DNA of 64,000 nucleotides from Xylophilus rhododendri (GTDB taxonomy: Bacteria; Pseudomonadota; Gammaproteobacteria; Burkholderiales; Burkholderiaceae_C): contig NZ_CP047650.1 of NCBI RefSeq assembly GCF_009906855.1, positions 4,712,001 through 4,776,000 of the forward strand. Direction: 5' to 3'. The notes under the pieces were generated by a model. It did not search any database. It had not been told where the DNA came from and saw only the letters and a list, made by a program, of their open reading frames with translations. Shown here in pieces: positions 25,093-32,537 of the stretch. The position numbers and the translations under genes are program-made. The number at the start of each line of letters is the position of its first letter. The first letter of the stretch is position 1.

Positions 25093-26385
25093 ATGCTTAC
25101 CGAGATTCAGCTGAAAAACTTCAAGGCCTGGCGCGACACCAAGGCGGTGCGGTTCGCTCCCGTGACGATGCTGCTGGGGACCAACTCATCGGGCAAGTCC
25201 ACCTTGATCCAGAGTCTGCTCCTGCTCAAGCAGACCGCCTTGTCGCCGGATCGCTCCATCCATCTCAACATGGGCGGTGACGAGGTCAACGATCTGTTCA
25301 ATTTCGGGGACTTCGACAATGTGCTCAGCGCTGGCGTAGAAGGTGAAGCGCGCCGGTTCGAGCTGGCCTTCAAATTCAGCCGGCCCGACTCCGAGCGGGT
25401 GACGCAGGGCGAGTTCAGTTGCAGCTACGGCAAGACCTCCAGCGGTGCGGTGGTCGTGCAGGAACTCAAGCTGGGAACCGAGGGTTTTCAGCTTCGTGTG
25501 CTTCGCCGCGACAAGGGCGCTTTCTCGCTGGTGGTCAACGATGAGGTGCAGCCGCGCGGCAAGGGGCGTGACTACGCACCGGAACGCTCCATCGCATTGC
25601 CGCCCCCAGCCATCGTGGCCTTGGGTGCTGAAGGCCCTTTGGTGCAAGACCTGAGCCTTGCCATCAGACGCGAACTGGAGGAGCTGCGCTACCTGGGGCC
25701 GTTGCGACGCAAGCCGGAGCGGGACTATGTCTGGAACAAGTCCAGCCCGGGGGACATCGGCAGCGATGGGGCTAAAACCATGGACGCACTCCTGGCCAGT
25801 GCCTTGCTGCGAGACGGCAACCAGGCCAAGGTGCTGGACGGGGTGTCCACATGGCTGAAGCGGATGAAGCTGGCCGACCGCATCCAGGCCCGGCAGGTCG
25901 GACGATCCACGCGGTATGAGCTGGTGGTGTCCCGCGACGGCGTCGATGCCAACATCCGGGACGTTGGCATCGGCGTCTCGCAAGTCCTGCCGGTCCTGAC
26001 GCTTGCGCACTTCGCGGCGCCAGGCAGCACCATCGTCCTGGAGGAGCCGGAGATCCATCTGCACCCGCTAGCCCAGGCGGTGCTCGCCGAGCTGTTCGTG
26101 GAGACCAGCCGCAAGCGCAAGGTGCAGTTCATCGTGGAGACGCATTCGGAACACCTGTTCCGCCGGATGCAGACGCTCATCGCGCAAGACAAGACCAGGC
26201 CCGACGAATGCGCCATGTACTTCGTCGAGCGCGCCCAGAAACAGGCTCGGCTTCGACCCTTGCAGATCGACGAGTTCGGTGCGGTCAACAATTGGCCGGA
26301 ACACTTCTTCGGCGACAGCGTTGGCGAGGCGCGCGCCCAGGCGCTGGCACGCGCCAGCCGCATGCGGAGCGACCGGCATGGCTGA
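25093..26385 (+). CDS. AAA ATPase (OLD/DUF3696-like), first gene of AAA-PIN-RNA ligase operon
   Basis: A 430-aa SMC/ABC-like ATPase. It begins MLTEIQLKNFKAW with the Walker A motif GTNSSGKS at 29-36. The central 70-280 is variable and the C-terminal half carries VGIGVSQVLP (signature-like, 291-300), Walker B TIVLEEPEIHLHP (313-325) and THSEH (350-354). This is the layout of DUF3696/AAA_15 proteins found in anti-phage and conflict modules, where the ATPase senses or regulates a partner nuclease. The ATG at 25093 starts the conserved N terminus after AGGAAA. It overlaps the PIN-like gene by 8 nt. No Toprim nuclease domain is present, so it depends on a partner for catalysis. Confidence 0.85.
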   Translation: MLTEIQLKNFKAWRDTKAVRFAPVTMLLGTNSSGKSTLIQSLLLLKQTALSPDRSIHLNMGGDEVNDLFNFGDFDNVLSAGVEGEARRFELAFKFSRPDSERVTQGEFSCSYGKTSSGAVVVQELKLGTEGFQLRVLRRDKGAFSLVVNDEVQPRGKGRDYAPERSIALPPPAIVALGAEGPLVQDLSLAIRRELEELRYLGPLRRKPERDYVWNKSSPGDIGSDGAKTMDALLASALLRDGNQAKVLDGVSTWLKRMKLADRIQARQVGRSTRYELVVSRDGVDANIRDVGIGVSQVLPVLTLAHFAAPGSTIVLEEPEIHLHPLAQAVLAELFVETSRKRKVQFIVETHSEHLFRRMQTLIAQDKTRPDECAMYFVERAQKQARLRPLQIDEFGAVNNWPEHFFGDSVGEARAQALARASRMRSDRHG

Positions 26386-26926
26386 TGGCTCGGTGGTGGA
26401 TACTAATGTCCTGATCGTCGCCAGCGCGGCAGACTACGGTTCGCCGTTCCGCCCGGATGCGACCCCCGTGCAGGACGATATTCTGCGCATGGAGGTGCTG
26501 GACTGGGTGCAAGCCTTCGATTGCGACGCCGGCCGCAGTGTCGTCTTGGACTGGGATTGGCACATCTGCAGCGAATACCAGAACAAGCTTAACGTCGATC
26601 AGGACTATGGTTGGCTGGCCATGATGGCAAAAAAGGACCGCAACGAGGTGGTCTGGATTGGCCTGGAGATGGATTCGGATGGTCATGCGATCTTGCCTGC
26701 TGACTTGGGCAGCGCAGTCACGGATCTGGCGGATAGAAAAATGGTGGCCGCCGTTCTATCGGCCCAGTCGGACGGTCACGATTGCCGCCTGGTCAACGCC
26801 TGCGACACGGATTGGCTGGACTGCGAGCCAGCCTTGAAGAACGCTGGTGTCCACGTGCACCAGCTGCTCGGCGACTGGCTCAAGCACAAGCACAGCCAAA
26901 AGAGCAAGAAGCAACGCGGTGAGTGA
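26378..26926 (+). CDS. PIN-like domain protein, second gene of AAA-PIN-RNA ligase operon
   Basis: A 182-aa protein. VVDTNVLIVAS at the N terminus with D8, then E66 (CSEYQ), D119 in LADRKMVAAVL and D143/D145 in NACDTDWLD, match the acidic metal-binding set and order of PIN-fold ribonucleases. A basic tail (KHKHSQKSKKQRGE) could bind RNA. The start at 26378 overlaps the ATPase stop by 8 nt, and its stop overlaps the ligase start by 8 nt, so the three are translationally coupled. It probably cuts RNA (tRNA is the usual PIN target) under control of the ATPase. The target is not visible from sequence. Confidence 0.75.
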   Translation: MADGSVVDTNVLIVASAADYGSPFRPDATPVQDDILRMEVLDWVQAFDCDAGRSVVLDWDWHICSEYQNKLNVDQDYGWLAMMAKKDRNEVVWIGLEMDSDGHAILPADLGSAVTDLADRKMVAAVLSAQSDGHDCRLVNACDTDWLDCEPALKNAGVHVHQLLGDWLKHKHSQKSKKQRGE

Positions 26927-27608
26927 TTCGGGCTTCTTCCGTTTTCCCCATACGCCGCACCTGGCGTGGCTCGGTCAGGATGCGCCTCGCGACGACAAGG
27001 TGCTCTCCCGCAAGGAGGCCGACGAATTCCTGGCCTGCGAGCTGACGGTGGAGGAGAAGCTCGACGGCGCCAATCTGGGCGTTTCGGTCGATGCGGCCGG
27101 CGAGCTGCTGTTCCAGAACCGCGGCCAGTACTTGCGGCAGCCCTATCCAGGCCAGTTTGCCCGGCTGTCGCATTGGCTGGCGAGCAGGGCCGACACGCTG
27201 TTCGATGCCCTGCATCCAGACCTGCTGGTCTTTGGCGAGTGGTGCGCGGCGCGGCACTCATTGGACTACGGCGGGCTGCCGGACTGGTGGATGGTTTTTG
27301 ACGTGTACGACCGGTCGGCAGGGCGCTTCTGGAGCGCTGGTCGGCGGGATGCCTGGGCGGCCGCGCACGGCCTGTACACCGTGCCCACTCTGGCGCGCGG
27401 GCGCTTCACGTTGCCGGGTCTGGTGCGGATGGTGGATGAACGGCCGAGCGGCTTTCGCAATGGGCCGCTGGAAGGCATCGTGGCCAGGGCGAACGGGGTG
27501 GAGTGGACCGCTGCGCGGGCCAAGCTGGTTCGCCCCGACTTCGTGCAGACCATGGGCGAACACTGGCGCAATCGACCCCTGCAATGGAACCGGTTAGCCG
27601 GACAGTGA
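26919..27608 (+). CDS. RNA ligase (T4 Rnl2-like), third gene of AAA-PIN-RNA ligase operon
   Basis: A 229-aa protein with all core nucleotidyltransferase motifs: I, EEKLDGANLG with the adenylated lysine K47; III, VFGEW with E107; IIIa, WWMVFDVYD; IV, EGIVAR with E185; and V, AKLVRPDF with K202. This is the minimal ATP-dependent RNA ligase fold without an extra C-terminal domain. The start is a GTG at 26919 inside the end of the PIN-like gene; longer frames read out of frame through that gene. Pairing with a probable ribonuclease suggests nick-and-reseal chemistry on RNA, or an antidote to the nuclease. It could also act independently in RNA repair. Confidence 0.85.
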   Translation: MSDSGFFRFPHTPHLAWLGQDAPRDDKVLSRKEADEFLACELTVEEKLDGANLGVSVDAAGELLFQNRGQYLRQPYPGQFARLSHWLASRADTLFDALHPDLLVFGEWCAARHSLDYGGLPDWWMVFDVYDRSAGRFWSAGRRDAWAAAHGLYTVPTLARGRFTLPGLVRMVDERPSGFRNGPLEGIVARANGVEWTAARAKLVRPDFVQTMGEHWRNRPLQWNRLAGQ

Positions 27609-27627
27609 CGGTAGTTTGGTTAAATCG

Positions 27628-27644
27628 CTAGACGACTGGTCTAG
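27628..27644. promoter_or_regulatory. TetR-family operator 1
   Basis: CTAGAC-GACTG-GTCTAG, perfect 6-bp arms with a 5-nt centre, 21 nt before the TetR start. The core GACTGGTCTA recurs at 28341 before the DJ-1/PfpI gene, which points to one regulator acting on both. Confidence 0.65.
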
Positions 27645-27665
27645 TTCAACGTTAGACTCCGCCCC

Positions 27666-28271
27666 ATGCCTTCCGCCATCACCAAAGACTCCACCGACAC
27701 CCGCGCCAGCATCCTGGCCTCGGGCCAGCGCCTGATGGCGGGCAAGGGCTTCTCGGCGGTGGGCCTCAACGAATTGCTAGGCGCCACCGGCGTGCCCAAG
27801 GGCTCCTTCTATCACTACTTCGCCTCGAAGGAGGCCTTCGGCGAAGCCATGCTCGACAGCTACTTCGATGCCTACCTGGCCGAGATGGACGAGATCCTGC
27901 GCAAGCCCGGCCTGAGCATGGCGCAGCGCCTGATGCACTACTGGGACAGCTGGCAGGAGAACCAGTCCTTCCTCGACTGCCAGGGCAAGTGCCTGGCGGT
28001 GAAGCTGGGCGCCGAGGTGGCCGATTTGTCCGAGGCGATGCGGCTGGCGCTCAAGCAGGGCACGGCGGGAATCACCGCCCGGCTGGCGCGGGCCATCGAG
28101 GCGGGCGCGGCCGAGGGCTCGCTCTCGATCCAGGGCGAGCCGGCGCAGGTGGCCGAAGGCCTCTACCAGCTGTGGCTGGGCGCGAGTGTGATGGCCAAGA
28201 TCGTGCGGGGCCGGCAGCCCTTCGAGGCGGCCATGGCGAGCACCCGGCTGATCCTGAAATTGCCTCCCTGA
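27666..28271 (+). CDS. TetR-family repressor (NemR-like)
   Basis: A 201-aa protein. Helix-turn-helix FSAVGLNELLGATGVPKGSFYHYF followed by the TetR ligand domain (helix-turn-helix here split as FSAVGLNELLGATG and VPKGSFYHYF). C105 and C109 in FLDCQGKCLAVK sit where NemR-type repressors have a redox-sensitive cysteine, so electrophiles or hypochlorous acid may be the signal. The gene has an operator in its own promoter and a matching one before the DJ-1/PfpI gene, so it probably represses both. A terminator separates the two genes, so each has its own promoter. Confidence 0.85.
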   Translation: MPSAITKDSTDTRASILASGQRLMAGKGFSAVGLNELLGATGVPKGSFYHYFASKEAFGEAMLDSYFDAYLAEMDEILRKPGLSMAQRLMHYWDSWQENQSFLDCQGKCLAVKLGAEVADLSEAMRLALKQGTAGITARLARAIEAGAAEGSLSIQGEPAQVAEGLYQLWLGASVMAKIVRGRQPFEAAMASTRLILKLPP

Positions 28272-28298
28272 TCCGGCCGGCGGCTGGCCTCCCGGAAC

Positions 28299-28323
28299 AC
28301 GCTTCGATGGAAGCGTTTTTTTT
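28299..28323 (+). terminator. intrinsic terminator after the TetR gene
   Basis: Stem ACGCTTC/GAAGCGT with loop GATG, followed by a run of eight T that starts within the last stem base. It lies 28 nt after the TetR stop and before the second operator. Confidence 0.88.
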
Positions 28324-28334
28324 GGGATAGATCA

Positions 28335-28351
28335 CTAGCCGACTGGTCTAA
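28335..28351. promoter_or_regulatory. TetR-family operator 2
   Basis: CTAGCCGACTGGTCTAA, sharing CTAG-CGACTGGTCTA with operator 1 (one arm mismatch). It lies 37 nt before the DJ-1/PfpI start, where repression of transcription is expected. Confidence 0.6.
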
Positions 28352-28388
28352 TATTTTCCAACCCCAGCAAGCAAACGAAAGAAGCAAC

Positions 28389-29078
28389 ATGAAAATCCTG
28401 ATGGTCCTCACCTCCCACGACGAACTCGGCGACACCGGCCGCAAGACCGGTTTCTGGCTCGAAGAGCTGGCCGCTCCCTACTACGCCTTCAAGGACGCCG
28501 GTGTCGAGGTCGTGCTCGCCTCTCCCAAGGGCGGCCAGCCGCCGCTGGATCCCAAGAGCAACGAACCGTCCTTCCAGACCGAACTCACCCGCCGCTTCGA
28601 GGCGGATGCGGCGGCCAAGGCGCAGCTGGCTTCCACCGTGCGGCTGGACAGCGTCTCCCAGGCCGACTTCGACACGGTGTTCTACCCGGGCGGCCACGGC
28701 CCGCTGTGGGACCTGGCGGAAGACCGCCACTCCATCGCACTGATCGAATCCTTCATCGCGGCGGGCAAGCCGGTGGCGCTGGTCTGCCATGCGCCGGGCG
28801 TGCTGCGCCATGTGAAGGGCACGGACGGCCGGCCGCTGGTGGCGGGGCGCAAGGTGACGGGTTTCACCAATACCGAGGAAGAGGCGGTCGGCCTCACCAA
28901 GGTCGTGCCCTTCCTGGTGGAGGACATGCTGGTTGACAAGGGCGGGCTTTATTCCAAGGGGGCCGACTGGGGCTCGTATGTGGTGACCGACGGGCAGCTG
29001 ATCACCGGCCAGAACCCGGCCTCGTCCGCCGAGGCAGCCCGGGTGCTGCTGGCCCGGGTCGGCCAGTCCGCCGCCTGA
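28389..29078 (+). CDS. DJ-1/PfpI family protein (Hsp31/glyoxalase III-like)
   Basis: A 229-aa protein of the type 1 glutamine amidotransferase-like group. E26 (LEELAAPYYAF), the VFYPGGHGPLWDL loop and the nucleophile elbow C133-H134 in ALVCHAPGVL match the catalytic set of the DJ-1/PfpI superfamily, whose Hsp31-like members convert methylglyoxal to lactate or act on glycated protein. It is preceded by the same operator as the thiol-containing TetR regulator, so induction by reactive aldehydes or oxidants is plausible. Confidence 0.85.
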   Translation: MKILMVLTSHDELGDTGRKTGFWLEELAAPYYAFKDAGVEVVLASPKGGQPPLDPKSNEPSFQTELTRRFEADAAAKAQLASTVRLDSVSQADFDTVFYPGGHGPLWDLAEDRHSIALIESFIAAGKPVALVCHAPGVLRHVKGTDGRPLVAGRKVTGFTNTEEEAVGLTKVVPFLVEDMLVDKGGLYSKGADWGSYVVTDGQLITGQNPASSAEAARVLLARVGQSAA

Positions 29079-29085
29079 AACGCCC

Positions 29086-29119
29086 AAAAAAGAGCCCCTG
29101 GGCCGTGAGGCACAGGGGC
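29086..29119 (-). terminator. intrinsic terminator for leftward transcription of the DUF1439 gene
   Basis: On the minus strand, GCCCCTG (29119-29113) pairs with CAGGGGC (29100-29094) and is followed, after a 2-nt gap, by six T (29091-29086). It lies about 90 nt after the stop of the DUF1439 gene. The stem could also affect rightward transcription from the DJ-1 gene, but the T-run exists only in the leftward direction. Confidence 0.7.
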
Positions 29120-29207
29120 GAGTCTTGGAGAACCTGAGTGGATTATCGGCGGGCCTGCTTAAAAGTTAAGCACAAAAAGCAGGGCATTTCTGGCCCGGCT
29201 CGGCGCT

Positions 29208-29774
29208 TCAATCCAGCTTGACCACGATCGCCCCATCCACCACGGTGATCTCGCCGGGCACGAAGACCCGGCTGCCGACGCTCAGTTCCTCGGGCTTGAA
29301 GGTGTGCACCGGCAAGTCCTGCAAGGCCTCCTGCGCCACCACCTGGCCGATGGCCTGCAGCTGCTGCGCGTCCTGCGGCGCCAGGCCGGCGAAGTCGATA
29401 CGGTCGGCCTGCGGCGAGACCAGGCGGATGGAGCTTGTGGGGGCGTCGAAGCGCAGCCGGCTGCTGATGGTGAGCACGCCGGTCAGCGCCTTGGACGCGA
29501 GGGGGCTGCGCACCAGCAGGTCCACCGTGATGGCGGCGCGTGCGGTGCCGGCGCTCAGGGCCAGCCGTGGGTGGGACACATCCACCTGGAAGAGCTGGGC
29601 GTAGCTCAGGCGCAGCGGAAAGCGTGTGTCGATGCGGGCCTGCAGCTCGGCCTGGGCGACGGTGTATTCGCCGGTGAAGATGTTGTAGCCGGCTTGGGCC
29701 GGCAGGGGGAGGAGGGCGGCCAGGGCCGCGCCGGTGAGGGACTGCAGCAGGGCACGACGGTGGGAATAAGCCAT
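29208..29774 (-). CDS. exported DUF1439 family protein
   Basis: A 188-aa protein with a Sec/Tat-like signal (MAYSHRRALLQSLTGAALAALLPLPAQA). The mature part begins YNIFTGEYTVAQAELQARIDTRFPLRL and continues with beta-rich Val/Leu/Asp segments, matching the YceB/DUF1439 outline of periplasmic lipid-binding-like barrels. Unlike YceB it has no lipobox cysteine, so it should be soluble in the periplasm. It ends in an intrinsic terminator and is not obviously tied to its neighbours. Confidence 0.78.
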   Translation of the reverse strand: MAYSHRRALLQSLTGAALAALLPLPAQAGYNIFTGEYTVAQAELQARIDTRFPLRLSYAQLFQVDVSHPRLALSAGTARAAITVDLLVRSPLASKALTGVLTISSRLRFDAPTSSIRLVSPQADRIDFAGLAPQDAQQLQAIGQVVAQEALQDLPVHTFKPEELSVGSRVFVPGEITVVDGAIVVKLD

Positions 29775-29814
29775 CCCCCATTGTCCCGCGCCTGCCGCGC
29801 CCGCCGGGGTGCTG

Positions 29815-30827
29815 TCAGCTGTCGGCCTTGATGTCGGCCGCGCGGATCACCTTGGCCCATTTGGCCGTCTCCGATGCGATGTAGGCATCGAACTCGGCCG
29901 GCGTGCCGCCGGCGGGCAGGGTGCCCATGGCGTCGAGCCGGGCGCGGGCATCGGCGCCGCGCACCACGGCGGTCACTTCCTCGGCCATGCGCTGCACGAT
30001 GGCGGTGGGCGTGCCCGCCGGGGCCAGCACGCCGGCCCAGGTGCTGCCGTTGAAGCCGGCGAAACCCTGCTCGATGAAGGTGGGCACCTCCGGAATGCTG
30101 GGCAGGCGCTGGTCGCCGGCCAGGCCGACCAGGCGGATCTTGCCGTCCTTGCCGGTGGGCGCCAGGCTGCTGGGGGTGTCGAACAGCAGCTGGATCTGGC
30201 CGCCCAGCAGGTCGGCCAGGGCCGGCGCGGTGCCGCGGTAGGGCACATGGACCATGTCGATGCCGGTCTGCAGCTTGAGCAGCTCGGTCGTCAGGTGCGC
30301 CGCCGAGCCGTTGCCCGAGGAGCCGAAGCTGACCTTGCCCGGATGGGCTCGGGCGTAGTCCACCAGCTCGCGCGCGGTCTTGAAGGGCGCTTGCGGCGCC
30401 ACCGCCGCCACCAGGGGCGACACACCGATCAGCGATACGCCGCGCAAATCCCTGGCCGGGTCGTAGGGCAGCTTGGGGTAGAGCGTGGTGTTGGCCGAGT
30501 AGGCGGCGATCACCACACCGAAGGTGTAGCCGTCGGCCGGCGCCTTGGCCACGGCATCCACGCCGATGATGCTGTTGGCGCCGGGCTTGTTGTCCACCAC
30601 CACCGGCTGGCCGAGCCGGGCCTGCAGGCCGACCTGCACCAGGCGGGCCATCTGGTCGGTGAAACCGCCGGGGTGTAGGGCACGACGATGCGGATCGGGC
30701 GGGCCGGCCATGCGGCCTGGGCCCGGGCCGGCAGGGCCAGCGATGCGGCGGCTGCGGCGGCGGCCATGGTGGCCAGGGAGAAGGACCGGCGGTCGATACC
30801 GCGGTGGCGAGGGTCGTCTGGGAACAT
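29815..30827 (-). pseudogene. Bug/TctC-family receptor, frameshifted
   Basis: The N-terminal frame from ATG 30827 carries a signal region (DRRSFSLATMAAAAAAASLALPARAQA; written here only as a landmark, split DRRSFSLATM / AAAAAAASLALPARAQA) and RPIRIVVPYTP. The remainder, FTDQMARLVQ onward with VVDNKPGANSIIG, KVSFGSSGNGS and VPYRGTAPALADLLGGQ, is in the next frame. Restoring one base in the C4 run at 30670-30673 gives a normal 337-aa Bug protein. It lies 110 nt downstream of the GMC oxidoreductase gene on the same strand. Mutation and sequencing error cannot be told apart here. Confidence 0.85.
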
Positions 30828-30938
30828 CGGGCTTTCCGGTTGCTGGATCGCCCCATGTTCCGGTGCCGGCCCGGCTGGCGCAGCATCGATAACCCTATCG
30901 GGTCTTCCCCTTGGTCTTCTTCCTGGTTCCCCTCGGCC

Positions 30939-32537
30939 TCAGGCCATGCGCCGCGCCAGCGCCTCGCCGATCGCCACGCAGGTGAAGTGCAGGTTGGCGC
31001 GGCAGTCGGTGGGCATGATGGAGGCGTCGGCCACCCGCAGGCCGTGGATGCCGTGCACCTTCAGGTCGGCGTCGGCGACGGCCATGGGGTCGCTGGACGG
31101 GCCCATGCGGCAGGTGCCGGCGGCATGCTGGATGTCGCCGCACTGGGCCAGCATCAGCGCGTCGAGTTCGTCGTCGGGCAGGGCGGCGGCCTGCTGGAAG
31201 TCCAGGCCCGAGGCCTCGAAGGTGATGGATTGCGCGATGCCGGCCAGCGCCGGCTGGGCCACGATGCGCGCCAGCCGGCGCACGCCGTCGCGCATGCGGT
31301 GGCGGTCGCGCGGGTCGGCCAGCATGTTCTCGTCGACTTCCGGATTGGCCTCGGGATCGGCCGACACCAGCCGCACCTGGCCGCGCGACAGGGCGTTGTA
31401 GATCGACAGGCCGATGGCGCCGGTGGTGTTGGGCATGTCCCCCTCGCCCAGGCCGCGGTGGTTGAAGGCGATCATGATCATGTCCCGGTCGCCGCCCTGC
31501 TCCAGGCCGGAGCTGTAGGTCAGGCAGCAGTTGGTGTGGCGGGCGTCGCGATGCTTCGCGACGTGCTCCGGCTTCAGGGCGATGGTGGCGCGCAGCATGG
31601 GATGGTCCATGAAGTTCTGGCCGACGCCGGGCAGGTCCCGGACCACCGCGATGCCCAGTCCGGCCAGGTGCGCGGCGGGGCCTATGCCCGAGCGCATCAG
31701 GATGGCCGGGCTGTGGATGGCACCGGCCGAGAGCACGACTTCATCGGCCGGGATGTCCTCCAGGCCCGATGCGGTGAGGATGCGCACGCCGGTGGCGCGG
31801 CCCCGGTCCAGCAGCACCCGATCCACCGTGGCGCCGCCGCGGATGGTGAGGTTGGCGCGGCCGCGGGCGGGCTCCAGGTAGGCGTCGTTGGTGGTGACGC
31901 GCCGGCCGTCGCGCACGTTGTAGGGATAGCAGGACACGCCTTCGCCCTCGGGCGCGTTGAGGTCGGCCTTCCAGGGATAGCCCAGCGCCAGCGCGGCCTC
32001 GCGCACGCCGCGGTCGATGGCGCCCCATTCGGCGAGCGGCGCGCGGTACAGCGGCAGCGGGCCGGGCCGGGTGATGCCGCGGGCGGCGGCGGTCTGCGGG
32101 TCGTCCTCGATGCGGTTGAAGAGGGGCATGATGTCCCGCGCGGCCCAGCCGGGGTTGCCCAGGGCCTCCCATTCGTCGAAGGCGGCGGGCGTGCCGCGGA
32201 TCGCGATCTGGGCGTTGACGGTGGAGCAGCCGCCCATGGTCTTGCCGCGCCAGTAGAAACGCGGCTGCTGCACCCGGGTGCGGCGGGTGAGCAGGCCGGG
32301 CCACTGCCATTCGGCCTGGTGCGCCGGGTCCTGCATGAAGGGGTAGATATTGCTGCTGCGCAATACCTGCGGCGCGTCGGCGGTGCGCCAGTCCTTGCCG
32401 GCTTCGAGCAGCAGGACCTGGCGGGCCGGATCTTCCGACAGGCGGGCGGCCAGGGCCGCGCCGGCCGAGCCGGCGCCGACCACGATGACATCGAATTTCA
32501 TGGCTGGAGGGAGAGCGGAAGGTTCGGGGGAATTCAT
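30939..32537 (-). CDS. GMC-family FAD oxidoreductase
   Basis: A 532-aa protein with the FAD-binding VIVVGAGSAGAALAARL at about 18-34, the GMC signature GKTMGGCSTVNAQI, a second signature VVLSAGAIHSPAILMRSGIG, and the C-terminal AGTCRMG and LRVADASIMP segments around the active site. It oxidises alcohol groups (choline/glucose dehydrogenase superfamily). The start at 32537 overlaps the stop of the ABC ATPase gene (ATGA); an internal ATG at 32501 begins the FAD motif and is an alternative. Co-translation with a peptide-type ABC transporter suggests the substrate may be imported by it. Confidence 0.87.
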   Translation of the reverse strand: MNSPEPSALPPAMKFDVIVVGAGSAGAALAARLSEDPARQVLLLEAGKDWRTADAPQVLRSSNIYPFMQDPAHQAEWQWPGLLTRRTRVQQPRFYWRGKTMGGCSTVNAQIAIRGTPAAFDEWEALGNPGWAARDIMPLFNRIEDDPQTAAARGITRPGPLPLYRAPLAEWGAIDRGVREAALALGYPWKADLNAPEGEGVSCYPYNVRDGRRVTTNDAYLEPARGRANLTIRGGATVDRVLLDRGRATGVRILTASGLEDIPADEVVLSAGAIHSPAILMRSGIGPAAHLAGLGIAVVRDLPGVGQNFMDHPMLRATIALKPEHVAKHRDARHTNCCLTYSSGLEQGGDRDMIMIAFNHRGLGEGDMPNTTGAIGLSIYNALSRGQVRLVSADPEANPEVDENMLADPRDRHRMRDGVRRLARIVAQPALAGIAQSITFEASGLDFQQAAALPDDELDALMLAQCGDIQHAAGTCRMGPSSDPMAVADADLKVHGIHGLRVADASIMPTDCRANLHFTCVAIGEALARRMA

